From Aquimarina spinulae (lineage in GTDB: Bacteria > Bacteroidota > Bacteroidia > Flavobacteriales > Flavobacteriaceae): a stretch of 64,000 nt of DNA. Numbering within the stretch: the stretch's first letter is position 1; every line of letters starts with the position of its first letter. The position numbers were made by a program, and so were the translations under genes. The stretch is from assembly GCF_943373825.1 (NCBI RefSeq), contig NZ_CALSBP010000001.1, forward strand, positions 682,001 through 746,000, given 5' to 3'. Shown one piece after another: positions 1 to 8,138 of the stretch. Under the pieces are notes generated by a model that did no database searches, had not been told where the DNA came from, and saw only the letters and a list, made by a program, of their open reading frames with translations.

Positions 1-413
1 CATAGTTTACCTAGTTCCTGTTCTCCCAATTGATCCATCCAATCGGGAATAGATTCTTTAAATTTTCTTATTTTACTTAATTCATCAAAACGTCCTTTGA
101 TACGACGAGTAGGTGTGGGGGCAATTTGTTTCCAATCGGGTAAAGAAATCCCTCTTAGTGTAGCCCATACGGCAAAGACTCTCCATAAGTTTTCCCTAGA
201 GAAAGGTTCTTTTACTTCAGCTATTTCGGTATATAGGCGTTTCCATCGTACAATTTCATATACGGTCTCGGCAATAAAACTACGATCACGTGATCCCCAT
301 CTTTTATCTCGTTTCAGTAATTTCTGAACCACTTTATCTGCATAGCTTCCTTCATTAAATATTTCGTGTAATCCATCTATAACAGCAAAGACAAGATTTC
401 TATGTAAACGCAT
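1..413 (-). CDS. RsmB/NOP-family RNA cytosine-C5 methyltransferase, N-terminal part
   Basis: The gene runs off the left edge, so only about the first 137 codons are present. The reverse strand reads from an ATG at 413 (MRLHRNLVFAVIDGL...) through a helical N-terminal domain containing RDRSFIAETVYEIVRWKR, which matches the NusB-like N-terminal region of bacterial NOL1/NOP2/Sun (RsmB/Fmu) methyltransferases. Family members methylate a cytosine in rRNA or tRNA with SAM. The catalytic SAM-binding domain with its two cysteines would lie outside the window, so the exact substrate cannot be called. The gene is divergent from the lipoprotein gene at 498, with which it shares an 84-bp control region. 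Confidence 0.8.
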   Translation of the reverse strand, partial: MRLHRNLVFAVIDGLHEIFNEGSYADKVVQKLLKRDKRWGSRDRSFIAETVYEIVRWKRLYTEIAEVKEPFSRENLWRVFAVWATLRGISLPDWKQIAPTPTRRIKGRFDELSKIRKFKESIPDWMDQLGEQELGKL

Positions 414-464
414 TGTATTATTTTTTAAGGTGTGCAAAGGTAGACCTTTGTGATCAAATACTAT

Positions 465-472
465 TATATTTG
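465..472 (+). promoter_or_regulatory. Bacteroidota -7 element upstream of the Ycf48-like gene
   Basis: TATATTTG fits the TAnnTTTG -7 consensus and lies 25 bp before the ATG at 498. The nearest TTG (448-450) is only 14 bp away, too short for an ordinary -33 element. The call rests on the -7 box alone. Confidence 0.4.
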
Positions 473-497
473 ACTATAATTATTGATATCAGAACCT

Positions 498-1562
498 ATG
501 AAACTAATCTATGCCTTATTATTTGTTTTGACTTTTGTTTTTTGCACTACAGAAGAGAAAGTGGTTACTCATCATTTTTCTAAAGTTGAAATAGAAACTA
601 TTTTAAAAGATTCTATAAGTATACGAGCTTTAGCTATATATAATGATACTTTGATTGGTTTTGGTTATAATAAAGGATATGGTTTTATAAATCTAGCTAC
701 AAAAAAGAAGACTATTATCGAGTTTTCGGAAACTGATACTATAGAAAAAAAGAAAAACTGGATTGCAGAACAACGCGCTGTTGGTTTTACCGATAAGTCG
801 TTTTTTAGTTTAGGAGTAAGTTCTCCTGCACGATTAAGAAAAATAGATAGAGAGAGTAAAGAGGAGAAAATAGTATATACCGAAATGCACGAAAAGGCGT
901 TCTATGATGCAATTGCATTTTGGAATGTTAACGAAGGAATTGCAATGGGAGACCCTACAGATACGTGTTTGTCTATACTTATTACAAGAGATGGGGGAGA
1001 CACCTGGAAAAAGATTTCTTGCGAAGATCTACCTAAAACTTTTGTTGGAGAAGCGGCATTTGCTGCTAGTAATGGAAACATTGCAATTATAGGCGATAAG
1101 ACATGGATTGCAACCGGAGGGATGAAGTCAAGGGTGTTTTTCTCTCCTGATAAAGGAAAAACATGGGAGGTTTATGATACTCCTATCATTCAGGGAAAAG
1201 AAACTACGGGAGCGTATTCTATTGATTTTTATGACGAGAATAACGGTTTTGTTTATGGAGGAGATTATACAGCTCCAGAAGGTAATGAGGCAAATAAGGC
1301 GATTACAAAAGATGGAGGAAAAACCTGGGAATTAGTATCAGATGGTAGTGGAGCAGGGTATAAGAGTTGTATACGATATATACCTAATGGTGGTGGTAAA
1401 GAAATGGTAGCTGTTGGATTTACAGGAATATCGATTTCGAATGATCTAGGAGGAAGCTGGAAAGAATTAAGTAAAGAAGGCTTTTATACGGTAAGATTTA
1501 TAAATGATAGTGTTGCTATAGCGGCAGGCAAAGGAAGAATTGCCAAACTGGTTTTTAAATAA
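498..1562 (+). CDS. Ycf48-like beta-propeller lipoprotein (often called oxidoreductase)
   Basis: A 354-residue exported protein. The frame stays open upstream to a TTG at 483, but the ATG at 498 gives a proper lipoprotein signal peptide (MKLIYALLFVLTFVFC), so that start is preferred. The rest is built of BNR/sortilin-type repeats such as ITRDGGDTWKK, FSPDKGKTWEV and ITKDGGKTWEL, as in the photosystem II assembly factor Ycf48/HCF136 fold. In non-photosynthetic Bacteroidota such proteins are usually annotated as oxidoreductases, but no cofactor motif is visible and no enzymatic role can be inferred. It stands alone and converges on the gene at 1610. Confidence 0.75.
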   Translation: MKLIYALLFVLTFVFCTTEEKVVTHHFSKVEIETILKDSISIRALAIYNDTLIGFGYNKGYGFINLATKKKTIIEFSETDTIEKKKNWIAEQRAVGFTDKSFFSLGVSSPARLRKIDRESKEEKIVYTEMHEKAFYDAIAFWNVNEGIAMGDPTDTCLSILITRDGGDTWKKISCEDLPKTFVGEAAFAASNGNIAIIGDKTWIATGGMKSRVFFSPDKGKTWEVYDTPIIQGKETTGAYSIDFYDENNGFVYGGDYTAPEGNEANKAITKDGGKTWELVSDGSGAGYKSCIRYIPNGGGKEMVAVGFTGISISNDLGGSWKELSKEGFYTVRFINDSVAIAAGKGRIAKLVFK

Positions 1563-1590
1563 AAAAAGAGATTTATAACAACCTCTTTTT
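1563..1590. terminator. Bidirectional hairpin terminator
   Basis: AAAAAGAG at 1563-1570 pairs with CTCTTTTT at 1583-1590 around a 12-nt loop. It lies between two convergent genes (ends 1562 and 1610) and has T-runs in both directions. Confidence 0.55.
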
Positions 1591-1609
1591 CTGTTTTCTT
1601 ATAATAATT

Positions 1610-2056
1610 TTAGTGTCTTTTTCTTCGTTCTTTAATTCTTGCCAGCATACGTTTGTGAAAATCTGCTTCTGCTTTTATGAGCTTTAGAATTTTCTTACTC
1701 GACATGACTTTCTTTAAACCGACGATTAATTTTTTTCGGGATTGCGATTTCTGTTCTTCTACCTCCAGAAAACTGTTTATAGCATCCTCGGCTTGCTTAT
1801 CACTTAAACCGTTAGGGTTATCGTTGGCTTCTTTTATACTTCTAATTAATTTACGCTCTCGGCGTCTAAGTTTTCCAACGGTCTCTTCATGTGCATTATA
1901 AACGGGCCAGAATTGTTGTGCTTCTTTACTGGTTAAATCTAATTTTTCAGTAATATATGCGATTTTAAATGCCTTTATTTTTTCTCTTGACCCATGTTGA
2001 GCAAAAGCACCTATAGAAAAACAGGTAAAGCAAATAAGTAAAACTATCTTTTTCAT
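1610..2056 (-). CDS. Spy/CpxP-like periplasmic protein, 'sensor of ECF-type sigma factor'
   Basis: A 148-residue protein with a cleavable signal peptide (MKKIVLLICFTCFSIGAFAQ) followed by a strongly helical, Lys/Arg-rich body. EKLDLTSKEAQQFWPVYNAH resembles the LTxxQ-type motifs of periplasmic Spy/CpxP-like proteins. In flavobacteria this product sits as the last gene of an ECF sigma-factor operon, as here (sigma factor 2622, membrane protein 2066, then this gene 9 bp further on), and is generally annotated as a sensor of the sigma factor. A role in envelope-stress sensing is inferred from family and position only. Confidence 0.7.
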   Translation of the reverse strand: MKKIVLLICFTCFSIGAFAQHGSREKIKAFKIAYITEKLDLTSKEAQQFWPVYNAHEETVGKLRRRERKLIRSIKEANDNPNGLSDKQAEDAINSFLEVEEQKSQSRKKLIVGLKKVMSSKKILKLIKAEADFHKRMLARIKERRKRH

Positions 2057-2065
2057 GTGTTTATT

Positions 2066-2590
2066 TTATTCTGTAAATATAATATCATCATCTAAATCCT
2101 CTTCTGATAGATATTCTAATAAAGTTTCATCATCGATTAATTCTTTTTCGAATGTTTCAGAATATGTAATATCATCATCTAATAGCGCTGCTATTTCTGT
2201 AGTACTTAATTCAATATCTTCTTCATTAAAATAAGCATGTATGTCTGCAACTTCAATAGTATCGAAATTTACTTTTGATTCTTTAGGTATGGATATAGAT
2301 ATGACAATAGCAATCATTGCGGCAATACCAGAGAAGTACAAAATATTCCTTCTGGTTCGTAATGAGATAAGTTTCCCTTTGGGTTTATCATCATCAATTT
2401 TTTGCAATATAGTATCTTCCAGAGTCGTAAAATAGTCTTTGGGAACTTTAAAACCCGAATCCATTTTAGAACTCAGTTGGCTATCGGTATCAGAAGTTAT
2501 TTTTTCAAAAAGTTTGTTTTCAAAACTTTCAAAATAGCCTTTTGGTACTTTAAAGCCGTCGTTGTTTTTATGTGATTTATCTTTTTTCAC
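2066..2590 (-). CDS. Membrane protein between sigma factor and sensor; anti-sigma candidate
   Basis: A 174-residue protein starting at GTG (2588-2590). The N-terminal cytoplasmic part has two repeats, GFKVPKGYFESFENKLFEKI at about residues 13-32 and GFKVPKDYFTTLEDTILQKI at about 46-65. One transmembrane segment follows (ILYFSGIAAMIAIVISISI, about 87-105), then a very acidic C-terminal domain. It starts 31 bp after the sigma-factor gene and 9 bp before the sensor-like gene. The topology (cytoplasmic N-terminus, one TM, periplasmic tail) and operon position suggest an anti-sigma factor, but no classical ZAS or FecR domain is recognised. Confidence 0.6.
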   Translation of the reverse strand: MKKDKSHKNNDGFKVPKGYFESFENKLFEKITSDTDSQLSSKMDSGFKVPKDYFTTLEDTILQKIDDDKPKGKLISLRTRRNILYFSGIAAMIAIVISISIPKESKVNFDTIEVADIHAYFNEEDIELSTTEIAALLDDDITYSETFEKELIDDETLLEYLSEEDLDDDIIFTE

Positions 2591-2621
2591 TGATAGTAAG
2601 ACTTTTTTTATATAAAAAGGT

Positions 2622-3200
2622 TTAATCTTTTTTTAAAAATTCTTCAATTTTTTTTGAAGCTAAATGATATGATGCTTTTAATGCTCCTTCACTGGTTTCT
2701 AGAATTTCTGACATCTCCCGATATTTAAGTTCCTGAAAATATTTCATATTAAAAACCTGTTGTTGTTTTTGTGGTAGGGTAGCTATTGCCTTTTGCAACA
2801 TTAGTTGTATCTGATCTCCTTCATAATATACATCTGCTTCGAGATTCTGAATTAATTGTAAACTTAACTCTTCATTGCTAATATTATATTTTTTAGCTTT
2901 TTGATTAAGAAAAGTAATAGACTCATTTGTCGCTATGCGATATAGCCATGAGTATAATTTACTATCTCCTTTAAATTTTTTTATATTCTTATATACTTTA
3001 ATAAACACATTCTGTAATATATCATCTGTGTCATCATGATTTTTTACCATATTCCTGATATGCCAATAAAGCCGCTGTTGATATATAGCAACAAGCTTAC
3101 CAAAAGCGATATTGATATGCTCTTCTGATTGTAAGGCAATGAGTAGGTCTTGTTCTTCCTGAGTGTTCAAAAGTAAAATTAGTTTTATTGAAAAGATCAA
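2622..3200 (-). CDS. ECF-type RNA polymerase sigma factor
   Basis: A sigma-70 family protein of up to 192 residues. Region 2 is YQQRLYWHIRNMVKNHDDTD plus the following DILQNVFIKVYKNI and WLYRIATNESITFLN, and region 4 is LPQKQQQVFNMKYFQELKYR followed by EMSEILETSEGALKASYHLA, a helix-turn-helix. It heads a three-gene operon with a membrane protein (2066) and a Spy-like sensor (1610). No ATG precedes region 2: the candidates are TTG at 3200 or TTG at 3170, the latter giving a protein that begins MNTQEEQDLL. The exact start is therefore uncertain. It would direct transcription of a specific, unknown regulon, probably including this operon. Confidence 0.85.
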   Translation of the reverse strand: MIFSIKLILLLNTQEEQDLLIALQSEEHINIAFGKLVAIYQQRLYWHIRNMVKNHDDTDDILQNVFIKVYKNIKKFKGDSKLYSWLYRIATNESITFLNQKAKKYNISNEELSLQLIQNLEADVYYEGDQIQLMLQKAIATLPQKQQQVFNMKYFQELKYREMSEILETSEGALKASYHLASKKIEEFLKKD

Positions 3201-3346
3201 TTATTTGATCTTACATACTACTATATGACTAATGTACATAAAAAAGGTTTAATTAGGATGATATAATATTTTTGTAAGAATTTGTAGGAATAAATGTTAA
3301 TAAACATGATTATTTACTTTTTTTATAGATAAAAAGCATTTTTTGT

Positions 3347-3376
3347 TTGGTGATCTGAAAATAATTACTATCTTTA
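3347..3376 (+). promoter_or_regulatory. Promoter of small-RNA copy 1
   Basis: TTG at 3347-3349, a 19-bp spacer and TATCTTTA at 3369-3376 match the Bacteroidota -33/-7 architecture (one mismatch to TAnnTTTG). Confidence 0.7.
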
Positions 3377-3379
3377 CAG

Positions 3380-3511
3380 TGTAATTAATAATTGAGTTCT
3401 TTCATTTCCCCCAAGATGAAAGTTTTTATAAAAGTGAGTTTTAATTTTAGAGTAAGCCCCTAAATTAAGATGATTTGTGTGAAGAGAAAGAGTGCGAAAG
3501 CACTCTTTTTT
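3380..3511 (+). ncRNA. Putative small RNA, copy 1 of 4
   Basis: Transcript of about 130 nt predicted from the promoter at 3347-3376 to the T-run at 3505-3511. Hairpin 1: CTTTCAT (3399-3405) pairs with ATGAAAG (3416-3422) around the loop TTCCCCCAAG. Hairpin 2: TTAATTTTAG (3441-3450) pairs with CTAAATTAA (3460-3468) with one bulge around a loop carrying GCCC. Hairpin 3 is the terminator: AAAGAGTGC (3487-3495), a GAAA tetraloop, GCACTCTTT (3500-3508) and Ts. No ORF of useful length lies inside. The function is unknown; C-rich loops in other sRNAs pair with G-rich mRNA sites. Rfam Flavo-1 should be compared first. Confidence 0.75.
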
Positions 3512-3639
3512 ATGTTTTATACTTTTTTATTTCAAAATAGGTAAAATTTTTACTTGTAAGTAAAAGATTACAAAAATATGATAATTGATAACTTTTTAAA
3601 GCTAAAAAGCGTAATTATTAGCTAAAATGCATTTTTTAT

Positions 3640-3669
3640 TTGGTGGATTAAAAATAATTACTATCTTTA
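3640..3669 (+). promoter_or_regulatory. Promoter of small-RNA copy 2
   Basis: TTG at 3640-3642, a 19-bp spacer and TATCTTTA at 3662-3669, the same arrangement as copy 1. Confidence 0.7.
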
Positions 3670-3672
3670 CAG

Positions 3673-3803
3673 TGTAATAATGATTGAGTTCTTTCATTTC
3701 CCCCAAGATGAAAGTTTTTATAAAAGTGAGTTTTAATTTTAGAGTAAGCCCCTAAATTAAGATGATTTGTGTGAAGAGAAAGAGTGCGAAAGCACTCTTT
3801 TTT
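3673..3803 (+). ncRNA. Putative small RNA, copy 2 of 4
   Basis: Nearly identical to copy 1. Hairpin 1 is CTTTCAT (3691-3697) with ATGAAAG (3708-3714) and a CCCCC loop. Hairpin 2 and the GAAA-capped terminator are unchanged, and the T-run is at 3798-3803. Confidence 0.75.
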
Positions 3804-3921
3804 CTGTTCTATATTTTTTTGTTACAAATTAACATATGTAGGTTAAATACTACAAAGTTGATATATTTGTTTGTTTAGCAATGCTAAAAAGCACTATTGT
3901 TAGATAAAATGCATTTTTTGT

Positions 3922-3951
3922 TTGGTAGATTAAAAATAATTGCTATCTTTA
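3922..3951 (+). promoter_or_regulatory. Promoter of small-RNA copy 3
   Basis: TTG at 3922-3924, a 19-bp spacer and TATCTTTA at 3944-3951. Confidence 0.7.
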
Positions 3952-3954
3952 CAG

Positions 3955-4085
3955 TGTAATAATGATTGAGTTCTTTCATTTCCCCCAAGATGAAAGTTTT
4001 TATAAAAGTGAGTTTTAATTTTAGAATAAGCCCCTAAATTAAGATGATTTATGTGAAGAGAAAGAGTGCGAAAGCACTCTTTTTT
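3955..4085 (+). ncRNA. Putative small RNA, copy 3 of 4
   Basis: Same architecture as copies 1 and 2, with hairpin 1 arms at 3973-3979 and 3990-3996. It differs by a few substitutions in unpaired parts, for example GAATAAG for GAGTAAG in the second loop. The terminator stem starts at 4061 and the T-run is 4080-4085. Confidence 0.75.
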
Positions 4086-4234
4086 ATGTTTCATATTTTC
4101 GATAACCTTTACTTAAAGGAAATTTGTTGTTTATTTAATGAGTAATATTGTAGGTTTTGTACTACAAAAAGCTATTATAATTTTTGATTTATGCTGATAA
4201 AAAGTGTTTTTTATAGATAAAATTCAATTTTTAT

Positions 4235-4265
4235 TTGTGTGTACCGGATTTTTGTATTATATTTA
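4235..4265 (+). promoter_or_regulatory. Promoter of small-RNA copy 4
   Basis: TTG at 4235-4237, a 20-bp spacer and TATATTTA at 4258-4265. The spacer sequence differs from the other copies, but the promoter architecture is kept. Confidence 0.6.
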
Positions 4266-4268
4266 CAT

Positions 4269-4403
4269 CATAATTTAAGAAAGTTAGTCTTTCCATTCCC
4301 CCCAAGATGGAAGATATTAATAAGAGTGAGTTTTAATTTTAGAATAAGCCCCTAAATTAAGATGATTTGTGTGAAGAAAAAGAGTGCGAAAGCACTCTTT
4401 TTT
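4269..4403 (+). ncRNA. Putative small RNA, copy 4 of 4 (diverged)
   Basis: The 5' part has diverged but hairpin 1 is retained by paired changes: TTTCCAT (4290-4296) with ATGGAAG (4307-4313), where copies 1-3 have CTTTCAT with ATGAAAG. One U-A pair has become C-G and the outer C-G has become U-G. The loop has six Cs. Hairpin 2 and the terminator are conserved, ending at the T-run 4398-4403, 31 bp short of the convergent exporter gene at 4435. Confidence 0.72.
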
Positions 4404-4434
4404 ATTTATATAGTAGCTATTATCGAGGGTTTAC

Positions 4435-6258
4435 CTATTCTAATGATTGCATATTAACCAACTTTTGATAAATACCATCTTTAGAGATAAGCTCATCATG
4501 TGTTCCTTGTTCAACAATTTTTCCTTTTTGCATTACAACGATTAAATCTGAATTTTGTATTGTAGATAACCTATGAGCAATTACAATACTTGTTCTATTT
4601 CTCATCATGTTCTCTAATGCAGATTGTACCAAACGTTCACTTTCGGTATCTAAAGCAGAGGTTGCTTCATCCAAAATCATAATCGGAGGGTTTTTTAATA
4701 CAGCACGCGCTATAGATAACCGTTGCTTTTGTCCGCCACTAATTTTATTACCGCTATCTCCTATATTGGTTTCAATACCAGCCGGTAAATCTTTTACAAA
4801 TTCCCAGGCATTAGCAATTTTTAAGGCTTTTATAATTTCTTCGTCAGATGCAGTTGGATCTCCAACCAGTAAATTGTTCTTTATAGACTCGTTAAATAAA
4901 ATAGAATCCTGGGTAACCAATCCCATGAGATCTCTTAGGGAGTGTTTGGTGAGATCTTTGATATCTACACCGTCTATTTTTATGTTTCCTTTATTTACAT
5001 CATAAAAACGAGTAACCAGATTGGCGATAGTGGATTTACCACTACCAGACTGACCAACTAGTGCAACAGAACTACCTTTAGGTACTTTTAAAGAAAAATC
5101 ATTTAGCACATACTCATCTTCATATTTAAATGAGATATTCTCTAGAGTAATATCAGTGGTAAACTCTTTTTTCTCTTTTGCATCAGGATGATCTTGTAGA
5201 GGAGAGGTTGTGTTTAATATTTCGAGTACACGTTCTGCTGCTGCATTACCTCTTTTTACTCCATAACTCGCCTTAGAAATGGCTTTTGCTGGCGTAAGAA
5301 TATTATAGGCAAGACCCATATACACAATAAAAAGCCCTGGATCCAAAGATTTTTCGACCAGTACCATTTGCCCTCCATACCATAATAAAATAGAGATAAC
5401 AGTTATACCCAAAAATTCACTTGTTGGAGATGCAAGATTTTGCCTGTTAAGTAGCGTATTCGAAAAATTATAGAAACGAGAAGTAGACTCCTGGAACTTT
5501 TTTCCAAATATTTTTTCAGCATTAAACCCTTTAATTACTTTTAATCCACCAAGAGTTTCCTCGACAATAGAAAGAAAAAAACCTTGTTCCTGTTGTACTT
5601 TATCAGAGTGTTTTTTCAACTTCTTTCCAATTAAGGAAATCAAAAAACCCGATATTGGAATAAAAATAAAGACAAAAATGGTAAGTTTTAAACTTATCAA
5701 TAGCATGGTCAATATCGTAAATAGAATCATCAAAGGTTCTCTTACGATAAGTTCTAATATAGATAAAAAGGAATGTTGTATTTCTAAAACATCTGTAGAT
5801 ATTCTCGCCATAGTATCTCCCTTTCTTTTTTCTGAAAAATATGACAGTGGTAATTCTACTGTCTTTTTGTATAATTCATTACGTACATCTTTTAAAACAC
5901 CATTTCTTAGGAATGTAATAAAATACATTGCCAGATAATTAAAAATATTTTTAAGAAAGAACATGCTAATCACAAGGACAACCATAAAAATTAGAACGTC
6001 TTCATTACCTTCATCGGCTTTTTGTGTTACAAAATAATTAAGGTAATCTTCACCATATTCCTTAGCTTTTAATATGCCTTCCCATTTTGGTTTAACCCTA
6101 ATCCTTTCAGTTTTGTCAAAAAGAACCTTTAACATAGGAAATAAAGACACCATAGATAGTGTTCCGAAAAGGGCATAAAAAATATTAGAAATTATATTTA
6201 ATATAGCATATACTTTATAGGGTTTCGCAAAGCGAAGAATTTGTTTAAAATAATTCAT
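4435..6258 (-). CDS. MsbA-type ABC exporter, fused permease and ATPase
   Basis: A 607-residue half-transporter of the lipid/multidrug exporter class. Residues 1 to about 320 form six membrane helices (type 1 exporter fold). The ATPase follows, with Walker A GQSGSGKST near residue 400, the signature SGGQKQRLS, Walker B IMILDEATSALD and the H-loop AHRLST. It would act as an inner-membrane homodimer; lipid A-core or another amphiphile is a possible substrate but is not proven by the sequence. It lies 31 bp downstream of the phosphohexomutase gene on the same strand and is probably cotranscribed with it. Confidence 0.9.
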   Translation of the reverse strand: MNYFKQILRFAKPYKVYAILNIISNIFYALFGTLSMVSLFPMLKVLFDKTERIRVKPKWEGILKAKEYGEDYLNYFVTQKADEGNEDVLIFMVVLVISMFFLKNIFNYLAMYFITFLRNGVLKDVRNELYKKTVELPLSYFSEKRKGDTMARISTDVLEIQHSFLSILELIVREPLMILFTILTMLLISLKLTIFVFIFIPISGFLISLIGKKLKKHSDKVQQEQGFFLSIVEETLGGLKVIKGFNAEKIFGKKFQESTSRFYNFSNTLLNRQNLASPTSEFLGITVISILLWYGGQMVLVEKSLDPGLFIVYMGLAYNILTPAKAISKASYGVKRGNAAAERVLEILNTTSPLQDHPDAKEKKEFTTDITLENISFKYEDEYVLNDFSLKVPKGSSVALVGQSGSGKSTIANLVTRFYDVNKGNIKIDGVDIKDLTKHSLRDLMGLVTQDSILFNESIKNNLLVGDPTASDEEIIKALKIANAWEFVKDLPAGIETNIGDSGNKISGGQKQRLSIARAVLKNPPIMILDEATSALDTESERLVQSALENMMRNRTSIVIAHRLSTIQNSDLIVVMQKGKIVEQGTHDELISKDGIYQKLVNMQSLE

Positions 6259-6289
6259 TAAAAATATACTGAACAGCTATCACTGTTGT

Positions 6290-8017
6290 TTAAGTTAATT
6301 GTAAGTCTTTTTTGATGGCTTCAATTTTACCATCCAATTGTTGTTGCACAGCAGTAAAGTCTTCACTTGTATGAAGTGATTCCTGTACACTGATATAAAA
6401 TTTTATCTTCGGCTCTGTACCACTTGGCCTGGCAGCAATTTTACTTCCCGCTTCGGTATAGAATATTAAAACATTTGATTTTGGGATATCAATACTATGT
6501 TCGGTATGATCCTGAACGTTTTTGGCAATACCAGTTTGATAATCCTCGATCAGTACTACTTTTTCTTCATTTAGAGATTCTGGAGGATTATTTCTTAAAT
6601 CCACCATAGTTTGCTTAATCTCTGCAGCACCATCGATTCCTTTTTTTACTAATGAAACCAAATGCTCCTTATAAAAACCATGTTTTGTATATAAATCTAA
6701 TAAAGTACTATAAAAAGAACTACCATTAGCTTTCGCAAAAGCAACAATCTCGCAAGCGAGTAAGGTAGACGTTACGGCATCTTTATCTCTAACAAAATCC
6801 CCAACCATAAATCCAAAACTTTCTTCGCCACCACCAATAAAGTGTTGCTCGGGGAAATCTTTGATTAATTTGGCTATCCATTTAAAACCGGTGAGTACTT
6901 CTTTGTATTCTACACCGTAGGCCTGGGCTAGACTTTGCATCATCGGAGTCGATACTATGGTAGAGGCAATAAATTCATTACCTGTAAACCCTTGTTTTTT
7001 ATAGTTTTCTAATAAAAACCAGGTCATTACAATCATAGTTTGGTTTCCGTTAAGTAACTGTAATTCCCCCTGATCATTACGTACAGCTATTCCTAATCGA
7101 TCACAATCAGGATCAGTACCGATTACAATATCTGCATCAACTTTGGTAGCAAGTTCCATAGCCATAGCTAAGGCTTCTGGTTCTTCTGGGTTAGGAGATT
7201 TTACGGTAGGAAAATTACCATCGGGTTCTGCCTGTTCTTTTACGATATGTACATTTTTGTATCCTGCTTTTTCAAGAGTCTCGGGTACAGCAGTAATAGA
7301 AGTACCGTGTAACGAAGTAAAAACAATGGTTGTATTGTCTTTTGCTTCCTGGGTAGCTGCAAAACTTCCGTTTTTTACACTTTGTTCAATAAAAACAGTA
7401 TCGATTTCCTGATCTATTTTTTGAATAAGATCAGGATTCGTATCAAATTGAATATCTGAATATTTTAATGCATTTATTTCTGAAATAATCTCACCATCCT
7501 GCGGTGGAACTAATTGTCCGCCATCCTGCCAGTATACTTTGTAGCCATTATATTCTGGTGGATTATGACTTGCAGTAAGTACAATACCACAATGACATCC
7601 TAATTCTCGTACGGCAAAAGATAATTCTGGGGTAGGGCGAAGGCTAGAGAATAAATAGACTTTAATTCCATTAGCAGAAAACACATCTGCAACTACTTGC
7701 GCAAGCGTATCACTATTGTGTCTACAATCATAAGCGATTACTGCTTTGGGTTGTTCTCCCGGAAATTGCTGGATCATATAATTACTTAACCCTTGTGTAC
7801 TTTTTCCCAGGGTGTATTTATTGATTCGATTGGTTCCCACGCCCATGATACCACGCATACCTCCGGTACCAAATTCGAGATCTTTATAAAAACTCTCTTT
7901 TAATTCTTCTGAATTGTTATCCTGTAAATTTTTAATTTCTTTTTGAGTAGCGGTATCAAAAACCGGAGTTAACCACTCGTCAACTCTTAGGTTTATATCA
8001 GAATCTGTGATTTGCAT
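6290..8017 (-). CDS. Phosphoglucomutase/phosphomannomutase (phosphohexomutase)
   Basis: A 575-residue alpha-D-phosphohexomutase that interconverts hexose 1- and 6-phosphates for sugar-nucleotide and glycogen-type metabolism in the cytoplasm. All four family signatures are visible: the active-site phosphoserine loop TASHNPPEYNGYK, the metal loop GTDPDCDRLG, the sugar-binding loop GGGEESFGF, and the phosphate-binding RPSGTEPKIKFY near the C-terminus. Length and the N-terminal extension fit the PGM2-like group common in Bacteroidota. It precedes the ABC exporter gene and may supply activated sugars for envelope synthesis. Confidence 0.92.
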   Translation of the reverse strand: MQITDSDINLRVDEWLTPVFDTATQKEIKNLQDNNSEELKESFYKDLEFGTGGMRGIMGVGTNRINKYTLGKSTQGLSNYMIQQFPGEQPKAVIAYDCRHNSDTLAQVVADVFSANGIKVYLFSSLRPTPELSFAVRELGCHCGIVLTASHNPPEYNGYKVYWQDGGQLVPPQDGEIISEINALKYSDIQFDTNPDLIQKIDQEIDTVFIEQSVKNGSFAATQEAKDNTTIVFTSLHGTSITAVPETLEKAGYKNVHIVKEQAEPDGNFPTVKSPNPEEPEALAMAMELATKVDADIVIGTDPDCDRLGIAVRNDQGELQLLNGNQTMIVMTWFLLENYKKQGFTGNEFIASTIVSTPMMQSLAQAYGVEYKEVLTGFKWIAKLIKDFPEQHFIGGGEESFGFMVGDFVRDKDAVTSTLLACEIVAFAKANGSSFYSTLLDLYTKHGFYKEHLVSLVKKGIDGAAEIKQTMVDLRNNPPESLNEEKVVLIEDYQTGIAKNVQDHTEHSIDIPKSNVLIFYTEAGSKIAARPSGTEPKIKFYISVQESLHTSEDFTAVQQQLDGKIEAIKKDLQLT

Positions 8018-8138
8018 GCTTGTGATTTTAGAGCAAAAATACTATTTAATTTTGGGAAAAAAGTTTTGAAATACGCATAAACTGCTTCGATATTTAATTC
8101 ATCTTAACTTTTTATATCTGGAAGATGAATAGGGTACA

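Larger units (their letters stand above)
3330..4403 (+). repeat. Four tandem copies of a ~280-310 bp small-RNA unit
   Basis: The stretch between the sigma-factor operon and the ABC exporter holds no protein gene but four direct repeats. Corresponding promoter boxes start at 3369, 3662, 3944 and 4258, giving periods of 293, 282 and 314 bp. Each unit has a promoter, about 130 nt of conserved sequence with two C-rich-loop hairpins, and a strong terminator. The conserved parts of copies 1-3 are nearly identical; copy 4 has diverged. The AT-rich sequence between units is much less conserved. This looks like duplication of a non-coding RNA gene. There is no CRISPR-like short spacing. Confidence 0.85.

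Noticed and set aside
97..327. Plus-strand open frame of 76 codons
   Set aside because: It lies antisense to the RsmB/NOP-like gene and has no start or family support.
3330..4403. CRISPR array
   Set aside because: Units are 280-310 bp with promoters and terminators; there are no short regular repeats and no cas genes.
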